In this document: positions 1 to 9,271 of the stretch, in pieces
Numbering within the stretch: position 1 is the stretch's first letter
How the letters are laid out: each line of letters opens with the position of its first letter
Assembly: GCF_016406325.1 (NCBI RefSeq)
Contig: NZ_CP066370.1
Location: forward strand, 3,286,001 to 3,350,000
Origin: Shewanella putrefaciens
GTDB lineage: Bacteria > Pseudomonadota > Gammaproteobacteria > Enterobacterales > Shewanellaceae
Reading direction: 5' to 3'
DNA: 64,000 nucleotides
Notes under the pieces: model-generated
What the model saw: only the letters and a program-made list of their open reading frames with translations
What the model was told of the DNA's origin: nothing
Databases searched by the model: none
Position numbers and translations under genes: made by a program

Positions 1-949
1 ATAACCGCACTGTGTGGGGGATCATTAAACCGACAAAACCAATGCCGCCGCAGGTGGCAACCAATACGGCGGTAATCAAGGAGCAAAGCAGCAACATATT
101 GAGCCGCAGCTTAGGTACATTCACCCCTAAGGTATGGGCGGTTTCATCCCCTGCTTGCAACGCCATGATCTGGCGCTTCATCCCTAAAATAATCACCAGA
201 CTCACGCCTATCACTAAACTCGGCAGCACTAGCAACGACCAACTGGCCTTAGCGAAACTGCCTAAACTCCAAAAGAGCACTGATGCCGTGGCCTGTGGAC
301 TGGCGAAATACAGCAGCAGACTCGTTAATGCGCCAAACATAAAGGAGGTTGCCACACCTGAAAGCAACATGCGCTCCACTTGGCTATTAAGCCCAAGCCC
401 AGACAAGGCAAGCACAATTAACACAGATAAGCTCGCACCGATAAAAGCACCAAAGGGTAAGCTAAACCAGAGCAGCCCAGCAAAAGCACCCGAGCCGCTA
501 AAAATACCTGAGCTTGCAATTAATGCTGAATGTTCAAATAAACCAGAACCGGTAAAAATCGTCAACATCACCACAGCGCCAAAGGACGCGCCAGAGCTAA
601 TGCCAAATAAATAGGGATCGGCGAGCGGATTACGGGTCACGGTTTGCAGCACACTCCCCGCCATTGACAAACCCGCCCCCGCCACAAAAGCCAGTAAAAT
701 GCGCGGCAGTCTTAGTTCCATCACAATGCGCTCAGTCATACCATTGGCTTGAACAGGATTCACCACATTATTTGTAAATACTTGAATAACTTCTATAAAG
801 CGGATATTTGCCGCACCAAAGCTCGCCGCAGCAATAGGGGTGACCAAAGTGATGATGCCCAATACGAGCAGCATCAGTTGTTGTCTCGTCAACGGTGTCA
901 CAATACGCCCCAAATATGAGATGAAATGTTGTTTATTCCTCGACATCAT
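1..949 (-). CDS. FecCD-family ABC transporter permease, partial (cobalamin/iron-chelate type)
   Basis: This is the inner-membrane permease subunit of a BtuCD/FecCD importer that moves cobalamin or an iron chelate from periplasm to cytoplasm. The frame is open on the minus strand from ATG at 949 to the window edge, so about 316 codons are visible and the C-terminus is missing. It contains the family signature RNPLADPYLFGISSGASFG shortly after the first membrane segments, plus long hydrophobic stretches. Its ATG overlaps the stop of the upstream ATPase gene (ATGA), so the two are translationally coupled. The cobalamin riboswitch ahead of the ATPase makes B12 or a corrinoid the likely substrate. 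That assignment is inferred from context. Confidence 0.9.
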   Translation of the reverse strand, partial: MMSRNKQHFISYLGRIVTPLTRQQLMLLVLGIITLVTPIAAASFGAANIRFIEVIQVFTNNVVNPVQANGMTERIVMELRLPRILLAFVAGAGLSMAGSVLQTVTRNPLADPYLFGISSGASFGAVVMLTIFTGSGLFEHSALIASSGIFSGSGAFAGLLWFSLPFGAFIGASLSVLIVLALSGLGLNSQVERMLLSGVATSFMFGALTSLLLYFASPQATASVLFWSLGSFAKASWSLLVLPSLVIGVSLVIILGMKRQIMALQAGDETAHTLGVNVPKLRLNMLLLCSLITAVLVATCGGIGFVGLMIPHTVRL

Positions 950-1830
950 CCGCCCTCGCCTCGCTCGTTCAGGCCATGAGCTACATGGTGGTAACCATAA
1001 AAATAACTGATTAAGGGCTTTTTATGTTGTGGATGGGGCGATACCTGAGCACACACACCGAACACATCACCAATGCGCGCCTCGGTTAACACCTCAGTAG
1101 GTGTCCCCATGGCGCTGACTTCACCGTTATGGATCAACAACAAACTGTCGCACAGGGCACTGGCTAGATTAAGATCATGAATAGAAGCAATCACGCTGAT
1201 CCCAAGACTACGCACTAATTCGAGGATCTGAATTTGATAGCGCACATCGAGGTGGTTAGTTGGCTCATCGAGGATTAAAAGCTGCGGCTGCTGCACTATG
1301 GCGCGGGCAATCAAGGCGCGTTGCTTTTCACCACCAGATAAGTGCTCATATTGTTGATACCTCTTATGACTCAAGCCCACTTTATCTAAGGCCTGAGCAA
1401 TGCGCTCAGCATCCCCACTGGAATTGGTATCGAACATGCCCTTGTGGGGCGTCAAGCCCATGCTGACCAATTGCTCTGTGGTTAAGTCAAAATAATGCGG
1501 TGTATCTTGCTGCACGACGGCGACACGGCAAGCAAACGTCTTGGGCGATAGGAGCTCAATATCTTGATCAAAAAGGGTAATTTTGCCCTGAGTCGGGCGC
1601 ACAAATCGATACAAACAGCGCAGCAAGCTAGACTTGCCCGCACCGTTAGGCCCAATCAAACCCAACATCTCCCCCGTAGGCAACGAAAAGTTAATATTGG
1701 ATAGAATGGTTTTGCCACCGATACACCAGCTTAACTGGCTGACATCGAGTGCGACACTCTGGCTCGTTGACGGACGAGTGTTACTTTCACTCAAACTATG
1801 GCTCATTTGGAGTGCAGAGAGTTTCACCAA
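946..1830 (-). CDS. ABC transporter ATP-binding protein, cobalamin/iron-chelate type (BtuD/FecE-like)
   Basis: This 294-residue cytoplasmic ATPase energises the FecCD permease encoded directly downstream. Visible motifs are Walker A GPNGAGKSS, the ABC signature LSGGEKQR and Walker B LLILDEPTNHLD. An AGGAG stands 7 bases before a TTG at 1830 (a GTG follows at 1827), while the internal ATG at 1806 has no ribosome binding site, so a non-ATG start is favoured. The first 25 or so residues precede the ABC fold and are low complexity. The gene follows a cobalamin riboswitch on the same strand, which suggests repression by B12. An iron-siderophore role cannot be excluded from the protein alone. Confidence 0.92.
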   Translation of the reverse strand: MVKLSALQMSHSLSESNTRPSTSQSVALDVSQLSWCIGGKTILSNINFSLPTGEMLGLIGPNGAGKSSLLRCLYRFVRPTQGKITLFDQDIELLSPKTFACRVAVVQQDTPHYFDLTTEQLVSMGLTPHKGMFDTNSSGDAERIAQALDKVGLSHKRYQQYEHLSGGEKQRALIARAIVQQPQLLILDEPTNHLDVRYQIQILELVRSLGISVIASIHDLNLASALCDSLLLIHNGEVSAMGTPTEVLTEARIGDVFGVCAQVSPHPQHKKPLISYFYGYHHVAHGLNERGEGG

Positions 1831-1935
1831 CGCGGCGCTCCTAGCGAGTCCAAACCTAGATTAAAAAAGGCTATGTACATTGTTATCTGCTCCCTCGAGT
1901 CACCCGCTCGAGAACTAAGGCTGCACGCAGCGATA

Positions 1936-2095
1936 ACAGAAATAGGCAGGTCTCCTGACTTGTAGGGAAAGAAGGTTCTAGGTTCTAGGTTCTAGGTTCT
2001 AGGTTCTTCTTTTACTACTCACAGTTGCGGGTACAGTTCGGGCTGACTGATAAGCAGTGCCCCGATTCCCTATTATGTTTGGGTTGATATGCGCT
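1936..2095 (-). promoter_or_regulatory. Cobalamin riboswitch (AdoCbl class)
   Basis: Read on the minus strand, this leader contains the conserved parts of a cobalamin riboswitch in order. They are AGGGAATC near 2070, GCCCGAACTGTACCCGCAAC with CTGTGAG near 2020-2045, and the terminal box AGTCAGGAGACCTGCC near 1946-1961. It sits about 105 bases ahead of the ABC ATPase start and should reduce expression of the uptake genes when cobalamin is plentiful. The outer limits are approximate. A tandem 7-bp repeat fills the variable arm between the core and the terminal box. Confidence 0.93.
1974..2008. repeat. Tandem 7-bp repeat GGTTCTA inside the riboswitch
   Basis: Four exact copies of GGTTCTA run head to tail from 1974 to 2001, followed by a fifth with one change (GGTTCTT, 2002-2008). 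They lie in the variable region of the cobalamin riboswitch, between the CCGCAACTGTGAG core and the terminal B12 box. Related 7-bp CTAG-containing arrays occur at 3084, 12571 and 39433. Confidence 0.95.
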
Positions 2096-2339
2096 TTGTT
2101 CACAACGCCATTGAGAATGAAAACAACGGAGCGATTCGAACAAGAGAGTCTATTCCCAACACCTATTTCTGCGACGTTATGGCTAATTACGCATACAATT
2201 AGCTCAAACGTCAGGGAAAAGCATTATCCTACATCTATCCCATTAGGCAATGCTGTTTAAATCAGAATATTTTCATGTCAGCTTATTCTCGCCAAACGAT
2301 CACGCCTACACCATAGCGCCGAGGTCGTGAAATAAGGCC

Positions 2340-3065
2340 TCAACACCTGCGCCCACTCGGCCAATCTAAACGCCAATAGCAGGCACCCTGTTCATCTTGC
2401 AGCACATTCATGCTCACCACGGCCGCCACGGGTAAATCAAGTTGACTATAAAACCCCACCGCCCGTTCAACCCCAAGGGCGCGAGCCATTAAGTGACGGA
2501 TCACCCCACCGTGGGTCACAACCCACACTTTGGTAGCAGGCATATTGTCACCGCGCTCATTAACGGCATTGTTTTCATTACCCATTTTATGTGAGTCGAG
2601 GGTAAATCGTTCAAACTCGGCGGCGAGTATCTGATCAACCGCCCCATTCACCCGCGACTCAAAACTTGCCATAGTTTCACCATTGGGCGGCGGCGTTTGC
2701 CAAGGATTTTGCCAATACGCCGCTAAGCGTTCGCCCTCTTGTTGATACAGTTCATCGAGCCGACAACCGTCCCAATCACCAAAATCAATTTCCTGCAAAC
2801 CCGACAAACACTGCGCCTGCAATGGCCTAGTGACTGATACCAACGCCGCTGTCGAATGCAGCTCGGCGGCGAAAGCGTGGGCAAAATCGGCGCAGCGGCG
2901 TGAAGTCGAGCTATAAATCGCGCTACACACGCTGGCCTGCGCCTCAACCGCTGCCGACATTTGTTGCCAACCCTTTTCGCTCAAAGGCACATCCACACGC
3001 CCCCGCAAGATGGCGCCGCCTTCACACTCTCCGTGGCGTAACAATAAAAGCTGCACTTGTTTCAT
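2340..3065 (-). CDS. cobC: Histidine phosphatase family protein, probable alpha-ribazole phosphatase
   Basis: This is a 241-residue cytoplasmic histidine phosphatase. The N-terminal catalytic motif LLLRHGECEGG supplies the phospho-accepting His, and the C-terminal THGGVIRHL supplies the second active-site His. In the CobC subgroup the enzyme dephosphorylates alpha-ribazole-5'-phosphate during nucleotide-loop assembly of cobalamin. The gene lies upstream of a B12 riboswitch and corrinoid uptake genes, which supports CobC over a generic phosphoglycerate-mutase-like enzyme. There is an apparent insert of about 20 residues (MGNENNAVNERGDNMPATK) before the second His motif. The ATG at 3065 has only a weak AAAGG ahead of it. 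Confidence 0.8.
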   Translation of the reverse strand: MKQVQLLLLRHGECEGGAILRGRVDVPLSEKGWQQMSAAVEAQASVCSAIYSSTSRRCADFAHAFAAELHSTAALVSVTRPLQAQCLSGLQEIDFGDWDGCRLDELYQQEGERLAAYWQNPWQTPPPNGETMASFESRVNGAVDQILAAEFERFTLDSHKMGNENNAVNERGDNMPATKVWVVTHGGVIRHLMARALGVERAVGFYSQLDLPVAAVVSMNVLQDEQGACYWRLDWPSGRRC

Positions 3066-3083
3066 ATATGCCTTTAAATAAAG

Positions 3084-3139
3084 CCTAGGACCTAGCGCCT
3101 AGGTGCTAGGCACCAATGCCTAGAGCCTAATGCCTTTGA
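3084..3139. repeat. Degenerate tandem 7-bp CCTAGNN repeat
   Basis: Consecutive 7-base units read CCTAGGA, CCTAGCG, CCTAGGT, GCTAGGC, ACCAATG, CCTAGAG, CCTAATG, CCTTTGA. The phase of seven is kept while the bases drift. The array stands between the cobC start and the metH promoter region. CTAG is normally a rare tetramer in enterobacterial-type genomes. Confidence 0.85.
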
Positions 3140-3177
3140 CTTTCATCTTGCCCTGACGATCATAAGTCGCGTATTAT

Positions 3178-3201
3178 GGACGTCTATACGTTTAAATGTC
3201 C
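3178..3201 (+). promoter_or_regulatory. Candidate MetJ operator (tandem met boxes) upstream of metH
   Basis: Three adjacent 8-mers read GGACGTCT, ATACGTTT and AAATGTCC. Against the met-box consensus AGACGTCT they match at 7, 6 and 5 of 8 positions. Adjacent met boxes in phase are how the methionine repressor MetJ binds as stacked dimers. The site is 120 bases ahead of metH. Regulation is inferred from the pattern only. Confidence 0.55.
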
Positions 3202-3321
3202 AAAAACATTTTATAAAAACAAGTATCCAAAAACAAATGTCGATAGACCAGAATAAAATGCACTTTGCATAACAAGGGTCGATGCTTGGACTTAACTTAG
3301 CTGTATTTAAGGTAATTATTT

Positions 3322-6300
3322 ATGACGATACCCTCAACCAAAGCCGGCCAGATATTAGCAGACATTCGCAAACAGCTTGCAGAGCGCATTCTGATCTTAG
3401 ACGGTGCCATGGGCACTATGATCCAAGGCTACAAACTGGAGGAAGAGGACTATCGCGGCGAACGCTTTAAGGATTGGCATACCGATGTTAAGGGCAATAA
3501 CGACCTGTTAGTGCTCACGCAGCCTCACATTATCAAACAAATTCACACCGACTACTTAAACGCCGGTGCCGATATTATTGAGACCAACACCTTTAACGCC
3601 ACGACTATCGCCATGGCCGACTACGACATGCAGTCGCTGTCAGCCGAAATTAACCGCGAAGGCGCGCGCCTCGCCCGTGAAGCCTGTGATGAAGCCTTTG
3701 CTGCCACAGGCATTCCACGCTACGTCGCCGGTGTGTTAGGCCCCACTAACCGTACGTGTTCGATTAGCCCTGATGTGAACGACCCTGGCTATCGCAACGT
3801 CAGCTTCGATGAGTTAGTGACCGCTTACAAAGAATCCACTAAGGCACTGATTGAAGGCGGCGCGGATATCATTATGGTCGAGACCATATTCGATACCTTA
3901 AACGCCAAGGCCGCGCTGTTTGCGATTGAATCCGTATTCGATGACTTATTTGGTCAGCATTCTAAAGACAGACTGCCGATCATGATCTCGGGCACCATTA
4001 CCGATGCATCAGGCCGCACACTGACAGGCCAAACGACCGAAGCCTTTTACAATTCCCTTCGCCATATCAAGCCCTTGTCTATCGGTCTTAACTGCGCCCT
4101 TGGGCCAAAAGAGCTGCGCCCCTATGTGGAAGAATTGTCACGTATCAGCGAATGCTATGTGTCGGCGCACCCAAACGCGGGTCTGCCGAACGAGTTTGGC
4201 GGCTACGATGAAACCCCAGAAGATATGGCGAACGTGATCGAAGATTGGGCGCGCGAAGGCATGCTCAACATTATCGGCGGTTGCTGTGGTAGTACGCCTG
4301 AACATATTCGCGTTATTCGTCAAGCAGTTGAAAAATATGACCCTCGCGTCTTACCCGACATTCCAGTTGCCTGCCGTCTTGCGGGTTTGGAACCACTCAC
4401 TATCGACGCCCAAACCCTGTTTGTGAACGTGGGCGAGCGCACCAACGTCACAGGTTCTGCCAAGTTTTTAAAGCTGATTAAAGAAGGCAAGTTCGAGCAA
4501 GCGCTTGATGTCGCCCGTGAACAGGTTGAAAGCGGCGCGCAGATCATCGATATCAATATGGACGAAGGCATGCTCGATGGCGTGGAGATCATGCACAAGT
4601 TTTTAAACTTGATTGCCTCTGAGCCGGACATCAGCCGCGTGCCGATTATGATCGACTCATCTAAGTGGGAGGTGATTGAAGCTGGCCTCAAATGTATTCA
4701 AGGCAAGGGGATTGTTAACTCGATTTCCCTTAAAGAAGGCGAAGCCAAATTTATCGAGCAAGCTACCTTAGTGAAACGCTACGGCGCGGCGGCCATTATT
4801 ATGGCATTCGATGAGCAAGGCCAAGCCGATACTAAGGCGCGCAAGATTGAGATCTGTACCCGCGCCTACCGCGTGCTGGTCGATAAGGTCGGCTTTCCGC
4901 CAGAAGACATTATCTTTGACCCGAATATCTTTGCGATTGCCACGGGTATTGATGAACACGATAACTATGCTGTCGATTTTATTGATGCCATTAAAGCAAT
5001 TAAAGCCACCCTGCCCCATGCGATGATTTCAGGCGGCGTGTCTAACGTGTCGTTCTCCTTCCGTGGTAACAACCCAGTGCGCGAGGCGATCCACGCGGTA
5101 TTCCTGTACCACGCGATTAAAGTCGGCATGGATATGGGGATTGTGAACGCGGGTCAGTTAGCCATTTACGATGATATCGACCCCGAGCTTAAAGTGCGCG
5201 TCGAAAACGTGGTGCTTAACTTGCCCTGCCCAGTTGAAGGCTCGAGCAATACAGAGCAGTTACTTGAAATCGCAGAGAAATTCCGCGGTGATGGCGCGCA
5301 GGTGGGTAAGAAAGAAGATTTAGAATGGCGCTCTTGGCCAGTTAATCAGCGTTTAGCCCATGCGCTCGTTAAAGGCATCACCGAATTTATTGATGAAGAT
5401 ACCGAAGCCGCTCGCCAAGAAGCGAAACGTCCACTCGATGTGATTGAAGGCCCACTGATGGACGGCATGAACGTGGTCGGCGACTTATTTGGCTCGGGCA
5501 AGATGTTCCTGCCACAAGTCGTTAAGTCTGCGCGGGTGATGAAAAAGGCCGTGGCTTACCTCAATCCCTTTATTGAAAAGGAAAAAGTCGCAGGCCAATC
5601 GAACGGCAAGATATTGATGGTGACCGTAAAAGGTGACGTGCACGATATCGGCAAGAATATCGTCGGCGTGGTGCTCGCCTGTAACGGTTTTGAGGTATTC
5701 GATTTAGGTGTGATGGTGTCGGTGGAACGTATTCTCGACGCCGTTAAAGAGCACAATATCGATATCATCGGCATGTCGGGCCTTATCACCCCAAGCCTTG
5801 ATGAGATGGTGCATAACGTGAAAACCTTCCACCGCGAAGGCTTAACTATTCCAGCAATTATCGGCGGCGCGACTTGCTCAAAAATCCATACAGCGGTGAA
5901 AATTGCGCCCCATTATCCCCATGGCGCTATCTATATTGCCGATGCGTCCCGCGCTGTGCCAATGGTCAGCAAACTGGTGAATAACGAGACACGCCAAGCC
6001 ACCATTGATGAAACCTACGCCGAATACGACGATATGCGCACCAAGCGTTTATCCCAAGCCAAGCGTAAAGAGATTGTTTCACTGGAGGCCGCCCGTGAAA
6101 ACCGCTGCCAACACGATTGGGCCAGTTACACCCCATTCAAACCCAATATGCTCGGTCGCCAAGTGTTTGATGATTATCCATTAGAAGATTTAGTTGAGCG
6201 TATCGACTGGACACCGTTTTTCCGCTCGTGGGAGCTGCACGGCCATTACCCTGAAATCCTCAGCGATAAAGTGGTCGGCGTTGAAGCGCAAAAGCTGTTC

Positions 6301-7056
6301 GCCGATGGTCAGGCCATGCTTAAAAAAATCATCGAAGAAAAGTGGCTCACGGCGAAAGCGGTTATCGGCTTATTCCCAGCCAATACCGTGAATTACGACG
6401 ATATTGAGCTGTATACCGATGAGTCGCGTACCACAGTTGAAATGACCACCCATCACCTGAGGATGCAGCTTGAGCGGGTCGGTAACGATAACTTCTGCCT
6501 TGCCGACTTTGTAGCGCCAAAAGATAGCGGCGTCGCCGACTATATGGGTGGTTTTGCGGTCACTGCGGGCCATGGGATTGATGAACATGTGGCACGTTTC
6601 GAAGCCAACCACGACGACTATAACGCCATTATGCTCAAGTGTTTAGCCGACCGTTTGGCCGAAGCCTTTGCCGAACGGATGCACGAACGGGTACGTAAAG
6701 AGTTTTGGGGTTATGCGGCCGACGAGCAGTTAAGCAACGAAGCCTTAATCCGCGAGAAATACAAAGGTATACGCCCCGCACCGGGTTACCCAGCTTGCCC
6801 AGACCACACCGAAAAAGGTTTGTTATGGGACTTGCTCAAGCCCGATGAGACTATCGACTTGAATATCACCGAAAGCTACGCCATGTTCCCCACAGCGGCA
6901 GTATCGGGCTGGTATTTCGCCCACCCGAAATCCCGCTATTTTGGCGTGAGTAACATAGGCCGCGATCAAGTGGAAGATTATGCCAAGCGCAAAGGGATGA
7001 GCATTGCGGAAACAGAGAAGTGGCTGGCGCCAGTACTTGATTATGATCCCGAGTGA
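3322..7056 (+). CDS. metH: Methionine synthase, cobalamin-dependent
   Basis: MetH transfers a methyl group from 5-methyltetrahydrofolate through cobalamin to homocysteine, completing methionine synthesis. At 1244 residues it is close to the E. coli enzyme and has all four modules. The homocysteine domain spans about 10-330 with zinc ligands Cys258, Cys321 and Cys322 (GLNCALG, GGCCGS). The folate-binding barrel is about 360-620. The B12 cap and Rossmann domain is about 655-900, with the axial-ligand motif DVHDIG at 772-777 (His774). The reactivation domain extends to the end ([12 protein letters not shown]). The start at 3322 has AGG about 10 bases upstream. It is the main consumer of the cobalamin taken up by the neighbouring genes, and a candidate MetJ operator precedes it. 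Confidence 0.98.
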   Translation: MTIPSTKAGQILADIRKQLAERILILDGAMGTMIQGYKLEEEDYRGERFKDWHTDVKGNNDLLVLTQPHIIKQIHTDYLNAGADIIETNTFNATTIAMADYDMQSLSAEINREGARLAREACDEAFAATGIPRYVAGVLGPTNRTCSISPDVNDPGYRNVSFDELVTAYKESTKALIEGGADIIMVETIFDTLNAKAALFAIESVFDDLFGQHSKDRLPIMISGTITDASGRTLTGQTTEAFYNSLRHIKPLSIGLNCALGPKELRPYVEELSRISECYVSAHPNAGLPNEFGGYDETPEDMANVIEDWAREGMLNIIGGCCGSTPEHIRVIRQAVEKYDPRVLPDIPVACRLAGLEPLTIDAQTLFVNVGERTNVTGSAKFLKLIKEGKFEQALDVAREQVESGAQIIDINMDEGMLDGVEIMHKFLNLIASEPDISRVPIMIDSSKWEVIEAGLKCIQGKGIVNSISLKEGEAKFIEQATLVKRYGAAAIIMAFDEQGQADTKARKIEICTRAYRVLVDKVGFPPEDIIFDPNIFAIATGIDEHDNYAVDFIDAIKAIKATLPHAMISGGVSNVSFSFRGNNPVREAIHAVFLYHAIKVGMDMGIVNAGQLAIYDDIDPELKVRVENVVLNLPCPVEGSSNTEQLLEIAEKFRGDGAQVGKKEDLEWRSWPVNQRLAHALVKGITEFIDEDTEAARQEAKRPLDVIEGPLMDGMNVVGDLFGSGKMFLPQVVKSARVMKKAVAYLNPFIEKEKVAGQSNGKILMVTVKGDVHDIGKNIVGVVLACNGFEVFDLGVMVSVERILDAVKEHNIDIIGMSGLITPSLDEMVHNVKTFHREGLTIPAIIGGATCSKIHTAVKIAPHYPHGAIYIADASRAVPMVSKLVNNETRQATIDETYAEYDDMRTKRLSQAKRKEIVSLEAARENRCQHDWASYTPFKPNMLGRQVFDDYPLEDLVERIDWTPFFRSWELHGHYPEILSDKVVGVEAQKLFADGQAMLKKIIEEKWLTAKAVIGLFPANTVNYDDIELYTDESRTTVEMTTHHLRMQLERVGNDNFCLADFVAPKDSGVADYMGGFAVTAGHGIDEHVARFEANHDDYNAIMLKCLADRLAEAFAERMHERVRKEFWGYAADEQLSNEALIREKYKGIRPAPGYPACPDHTEKGLLWDLLKPDETIDLNITESYAMFPTAAVSGWYFAHPKSRYFGVSNIGRDQVEDYAKRKGMSIAETEKWLAPVLDYDPE

Positions 7057-7109
7057 TTGGGATCTGCAATCACCCGCAGGGCTTAAACTTTCAAACTTCG
7101 TTTGAATTA

Positions 7110-7190
7110 AGCGTAAAAGTCGTGGGGCTTCACCCCACACCCGACCAAGGAGGACTGCTCGTCCTATCCTCCTTGGATGCTCCCTTGCCG
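7110..7190 (-). repeat. Dispersed hairpin module, truncated inverted copy
   Basis: The minus strand carries GGAGCATCCAAGGAGGATAG and onward through a hairpin with arms CCAAGGAGGA (7145-7154) and TCCTCCTTGG (7167-7176). It then continues into GGGTGTGGGGTGAAGCCCC. The same sequence in the opposite orientation is at 44455-44525, and a variant is at 11715-11785. No coding role is apparent. Confidence 0.85.
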
Positions 7191-7284
7191 AACAACGTCC
7201 TTGTTTAACTGCCAGTTCGCCATCCATGGCTCTCGTTCGTAACACTGCTACGCAGCACTCACCCTAGCGAAGTTACATGCATTA

Positions 7285-7422
7285 GTTACCTGTCTCATAC
7301 TCCAATAAAAATCGCCTAACGGCTCAGATGGCACATCCATGTGCCCCCGAGCCTGCGCCATCATCCATGATGTCGCCACGGCATTTCTATCTGCGTATTT
7401 CGACAACTTCGCAGGGGATAGG
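7285..7422. repeat. Dispersed repeat module, copy 1
   Basis: This block begins near GTCTCATACTCC, passes through CATCATCCATGATGTCGCCACG and ends near ACAACTTCGCAG. It matches 42949-43076 in the same orientation with a few substitutions and a short gap. It fills the stretch between metH and the next gene together with the hairpin module. A short ORF across it (7248-7457) looks like a by-product of the repeat. Confidence 0.85.
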
Positions 7423-7491
7423 TGAACTTCTGTGAGATTAGGGTAAAATTTAAGCATTAAATAGTGCTATGTATACCCTCTATTTTACCAA

Positions 7492-8424
7492 TTATCCATT
7501 GGCAATATCAGAAATCATTTTTTCTATTTCTTTATCGTCAGGAAAATTATCAAATGAAGTGGTACCATCACTATTAATCCACTGAACACTTTTTAAATAA
7601 CTTTCATACACAACCTTACTTTTAGTATCACGATATGGATAAACATGTATATTAGTCACATGATTCATATCACCTCTAGAAAGTGATATCTGTGCAGTTT
7701 TCTCAATTTTCCTTTCAATCGTATCGTTTACACCTAATCGAATAAAGTTAGCATACACTGAATCATCCCTGTAATTTACAACAAACTCACCGGAAATTTT
7801 CTTTTCTTTATAATAACCAATTCTAGTGATTGATATAGATTCAAAAGAACTATTTATCTGTGCCTTCAACTGTTCAGATTCAAATGGAGGAATAATCATA
7901 GCTTCACTCCCAAGGTTGCCATTACGCTCCGTATAAAACTCGGGGTAATTTACAAACAAAGTCAACAATTGATTTTTCGGATCATAATCAAAAACAAACC
8001 CTATTAAAAAACGTTGATATGCAACTGCTTGCCTCCCATTATAATCTCTAATTGTTTCATATGACATACTTACACCATCAACAGAAACATCCCAATCAAG
8101 TTTAGAGTACAATCGAATATTACTATTTTTGTTTAATGTCTCTATCACACTACCAAAAGTGTCCTGGTTTTTTCTTAACGGTACATTTTTATTTAAAAAA
8201 TCGCTTGAAAGCTTCCTTTTCATCTCTAATATTATTTTTGACTTTACGTCATCAACATTTAACCCTGCTATTTTAAAGTGAAATTTATTTTGTTTATTTC
8301 CTGAGAGTGGAACTAACGTTTCAGAATGCACATTATCACTAAAAGTGAAAACTCTACCAGAATCAGTTGACTCACAACCAGACAACAGTAAAAAAGCTAT
8401 AAATAAAAAGCAACCAAATTTCAT
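7492..8424 (-). CDS. Hypothetical lipoprotein
   Basis: I do not recognise the family. From the chosen start the protein is 310 residues and opens with a lipoprotein signal (MKFGCFLFIAFLLLSGCES), with the lipobox cysteine in LLSGC. The mature part is rich in Ser, Asn, Lys and Tyr and looks beta-rich. The ATG at 8424 has GGAG nine bases upstream and is preferred over the TTG at 8442. The gene is markedly AT-rich compared with metH, suggesting horizontal origin. It lies next to the integron cassette array in the same orientation, but I see no attC after it. Confidence 0.7.
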   Translation of the reverse strand: MKFGCFLFIAFLLLSGCESTDSGRVFTFSDNVHSETLVPLSGNKQNKFHFKIAGLNVDDVKSKIILEMKRKLSSDFLNKNVPLRKNQDTFGSVIETLNKNSNIRLYSKLDWDVSVDGVSMSYETIRDYNGRQAVAYQRFLIGFVFDYDPKNQLLTLFVNYPEFYTERNGNLGSEAMIIPPFESEQLKAQINSSFESISITRIGYYKEKKISGEFVVNYRDDSVYANFIRLGVNDTIERKIEKTAQISLSRGDMNHVTNIHVYPYRDTKSKVVYESYLKSVQWINSDGTTSFDNFPDDKEIEKMISDIANG

Positions 8425-8696
8425 CACTAACAACTCCAACAATGAATAAAAATACTTAAATTATAAACCTCAAAATTTAAAGGTTAAAAACCGAAAACAT
8501 AAAAGCTACTAGGCTAAACCTCACTCATTTAAGGAAAGTAATAACTCGATTAAAAAGGCCGTTCACCTCCTGTATAAAATGTTCAGAAATATGTTTACAT
8601 ATCGACACAATCTAACACCCAACACCCTAATTTTATTCATACAATTTCCTAAAGATAAAAATTGTGGAATCCCATTCAACACAATGATAAAAAGAG

Positions 8697-9041
8697 TTAA
8701 CGAGGGGTATTAAAATGTGACTGAAGTTGATTAATTCGCTCTAGGATCAAATCCACTTTATTGTCGGTGTTTAAGTCATCACAGTTTTCAGCAACAACCC
8801 GTTCTATGCCAGTTTTATCAGTAAAATAGAGTTTTTCGCAGTCGCATCTCAGTTTGGCGATAAGCGGCTTTTCCGCTTTCGCTTGGCGAACCTCGGCAAC
8901 CCAACAGGAATCAGCACAACCGCAGGAATGATAAATCAGCTCCTCGTCTGGAACATGCCAATCCAACTGATATTCGCCAGCTACCCCATTGCCCACACAT
9001 GTCACAAGAGCAAGGAATACGAATAATAAATATCGGATCAT
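8697..9041 (-). CDS. Hypothetical secreted cysteine-containing protein
   Basis: This is a 114-residue protein with a clear Sec signal peptide (hydrophobic residues 4-18, likely cleavage after GVAG). The mature domain is small and has cysteines clustered as CGCADSC and CDC plus a later single Cys, suggesting disulfides or metal binding in the periplasm. I do not recognise the family. It lies directly after the VCR-like attC site in the cassette orientation, so it may be a further cassette gene. No attC is recognisable downstream of it. The start codon is ATG at 9041. Confidence 0.65.
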   Translation of the reverse strand: MIRYLLFVFLALVTCVGNGVAGEYQLDWHVPDEELIYHSCGCADSCWVAEVRQAKAEKPLIAKLRCDCEKLYFTDKTGIERVVAENCDDLNTDNKVDLILERINQLQSHFNTPR

Positions 9042-9121
9042 TTTTAATCATCCAAGACTTATCTGAGTTCAGCAAAGACTAAGCATTAAATCGCCTTGTT
9101 TAATGTTTAACCCAAGAAGAA

Positions 9122-9271
9122 TCATAACGTTACGATCAAGCCATTAACAATGGATGTTCATTTTATTCTGCGGATTTAACAATGGGTGTTCCATTAAACC
9201 CGTAACCACCGCGGCTCAATGGGACTGGAAACGCTACGCGTTGACAGTCACTCTTGAGGCGTTCGTTAGCC
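9122..9271 (-). mobile_element. Integron attC site resembling the Vibrio cholerae repeat (VCR)
   Basis: On the minus strand the site opens with the inverse core GGCTAAC. It then runs through AACGCCTCAAGAGTGACTG, CAACGCGTAGCGTTTCCAG and CCCATTGAGCCGCGGTGG, and closes near CGTTATGA. From memory the first 75 or so bases match the VCR family of attC sites almost base for base, while the distal third differs. The stop codon of the Shedu-like gene (TAA) lies inside the inverse core, which is typical of integron cassettes. Confidence 0.85.

Noticed and set aside
12..614. 200-codon plus-strand ORF at the window start
   Set aside because: It is the complement of the FecCD permease, whose family motifs are clear on the minus strand through the whole stretch.
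6823..7245. 140-codon minus-strand ORF over the metH end
   Set aside because: Its first half is the antisense of metH and its second half crosses a dispersed repeat; no ribosome binding site or family motif.
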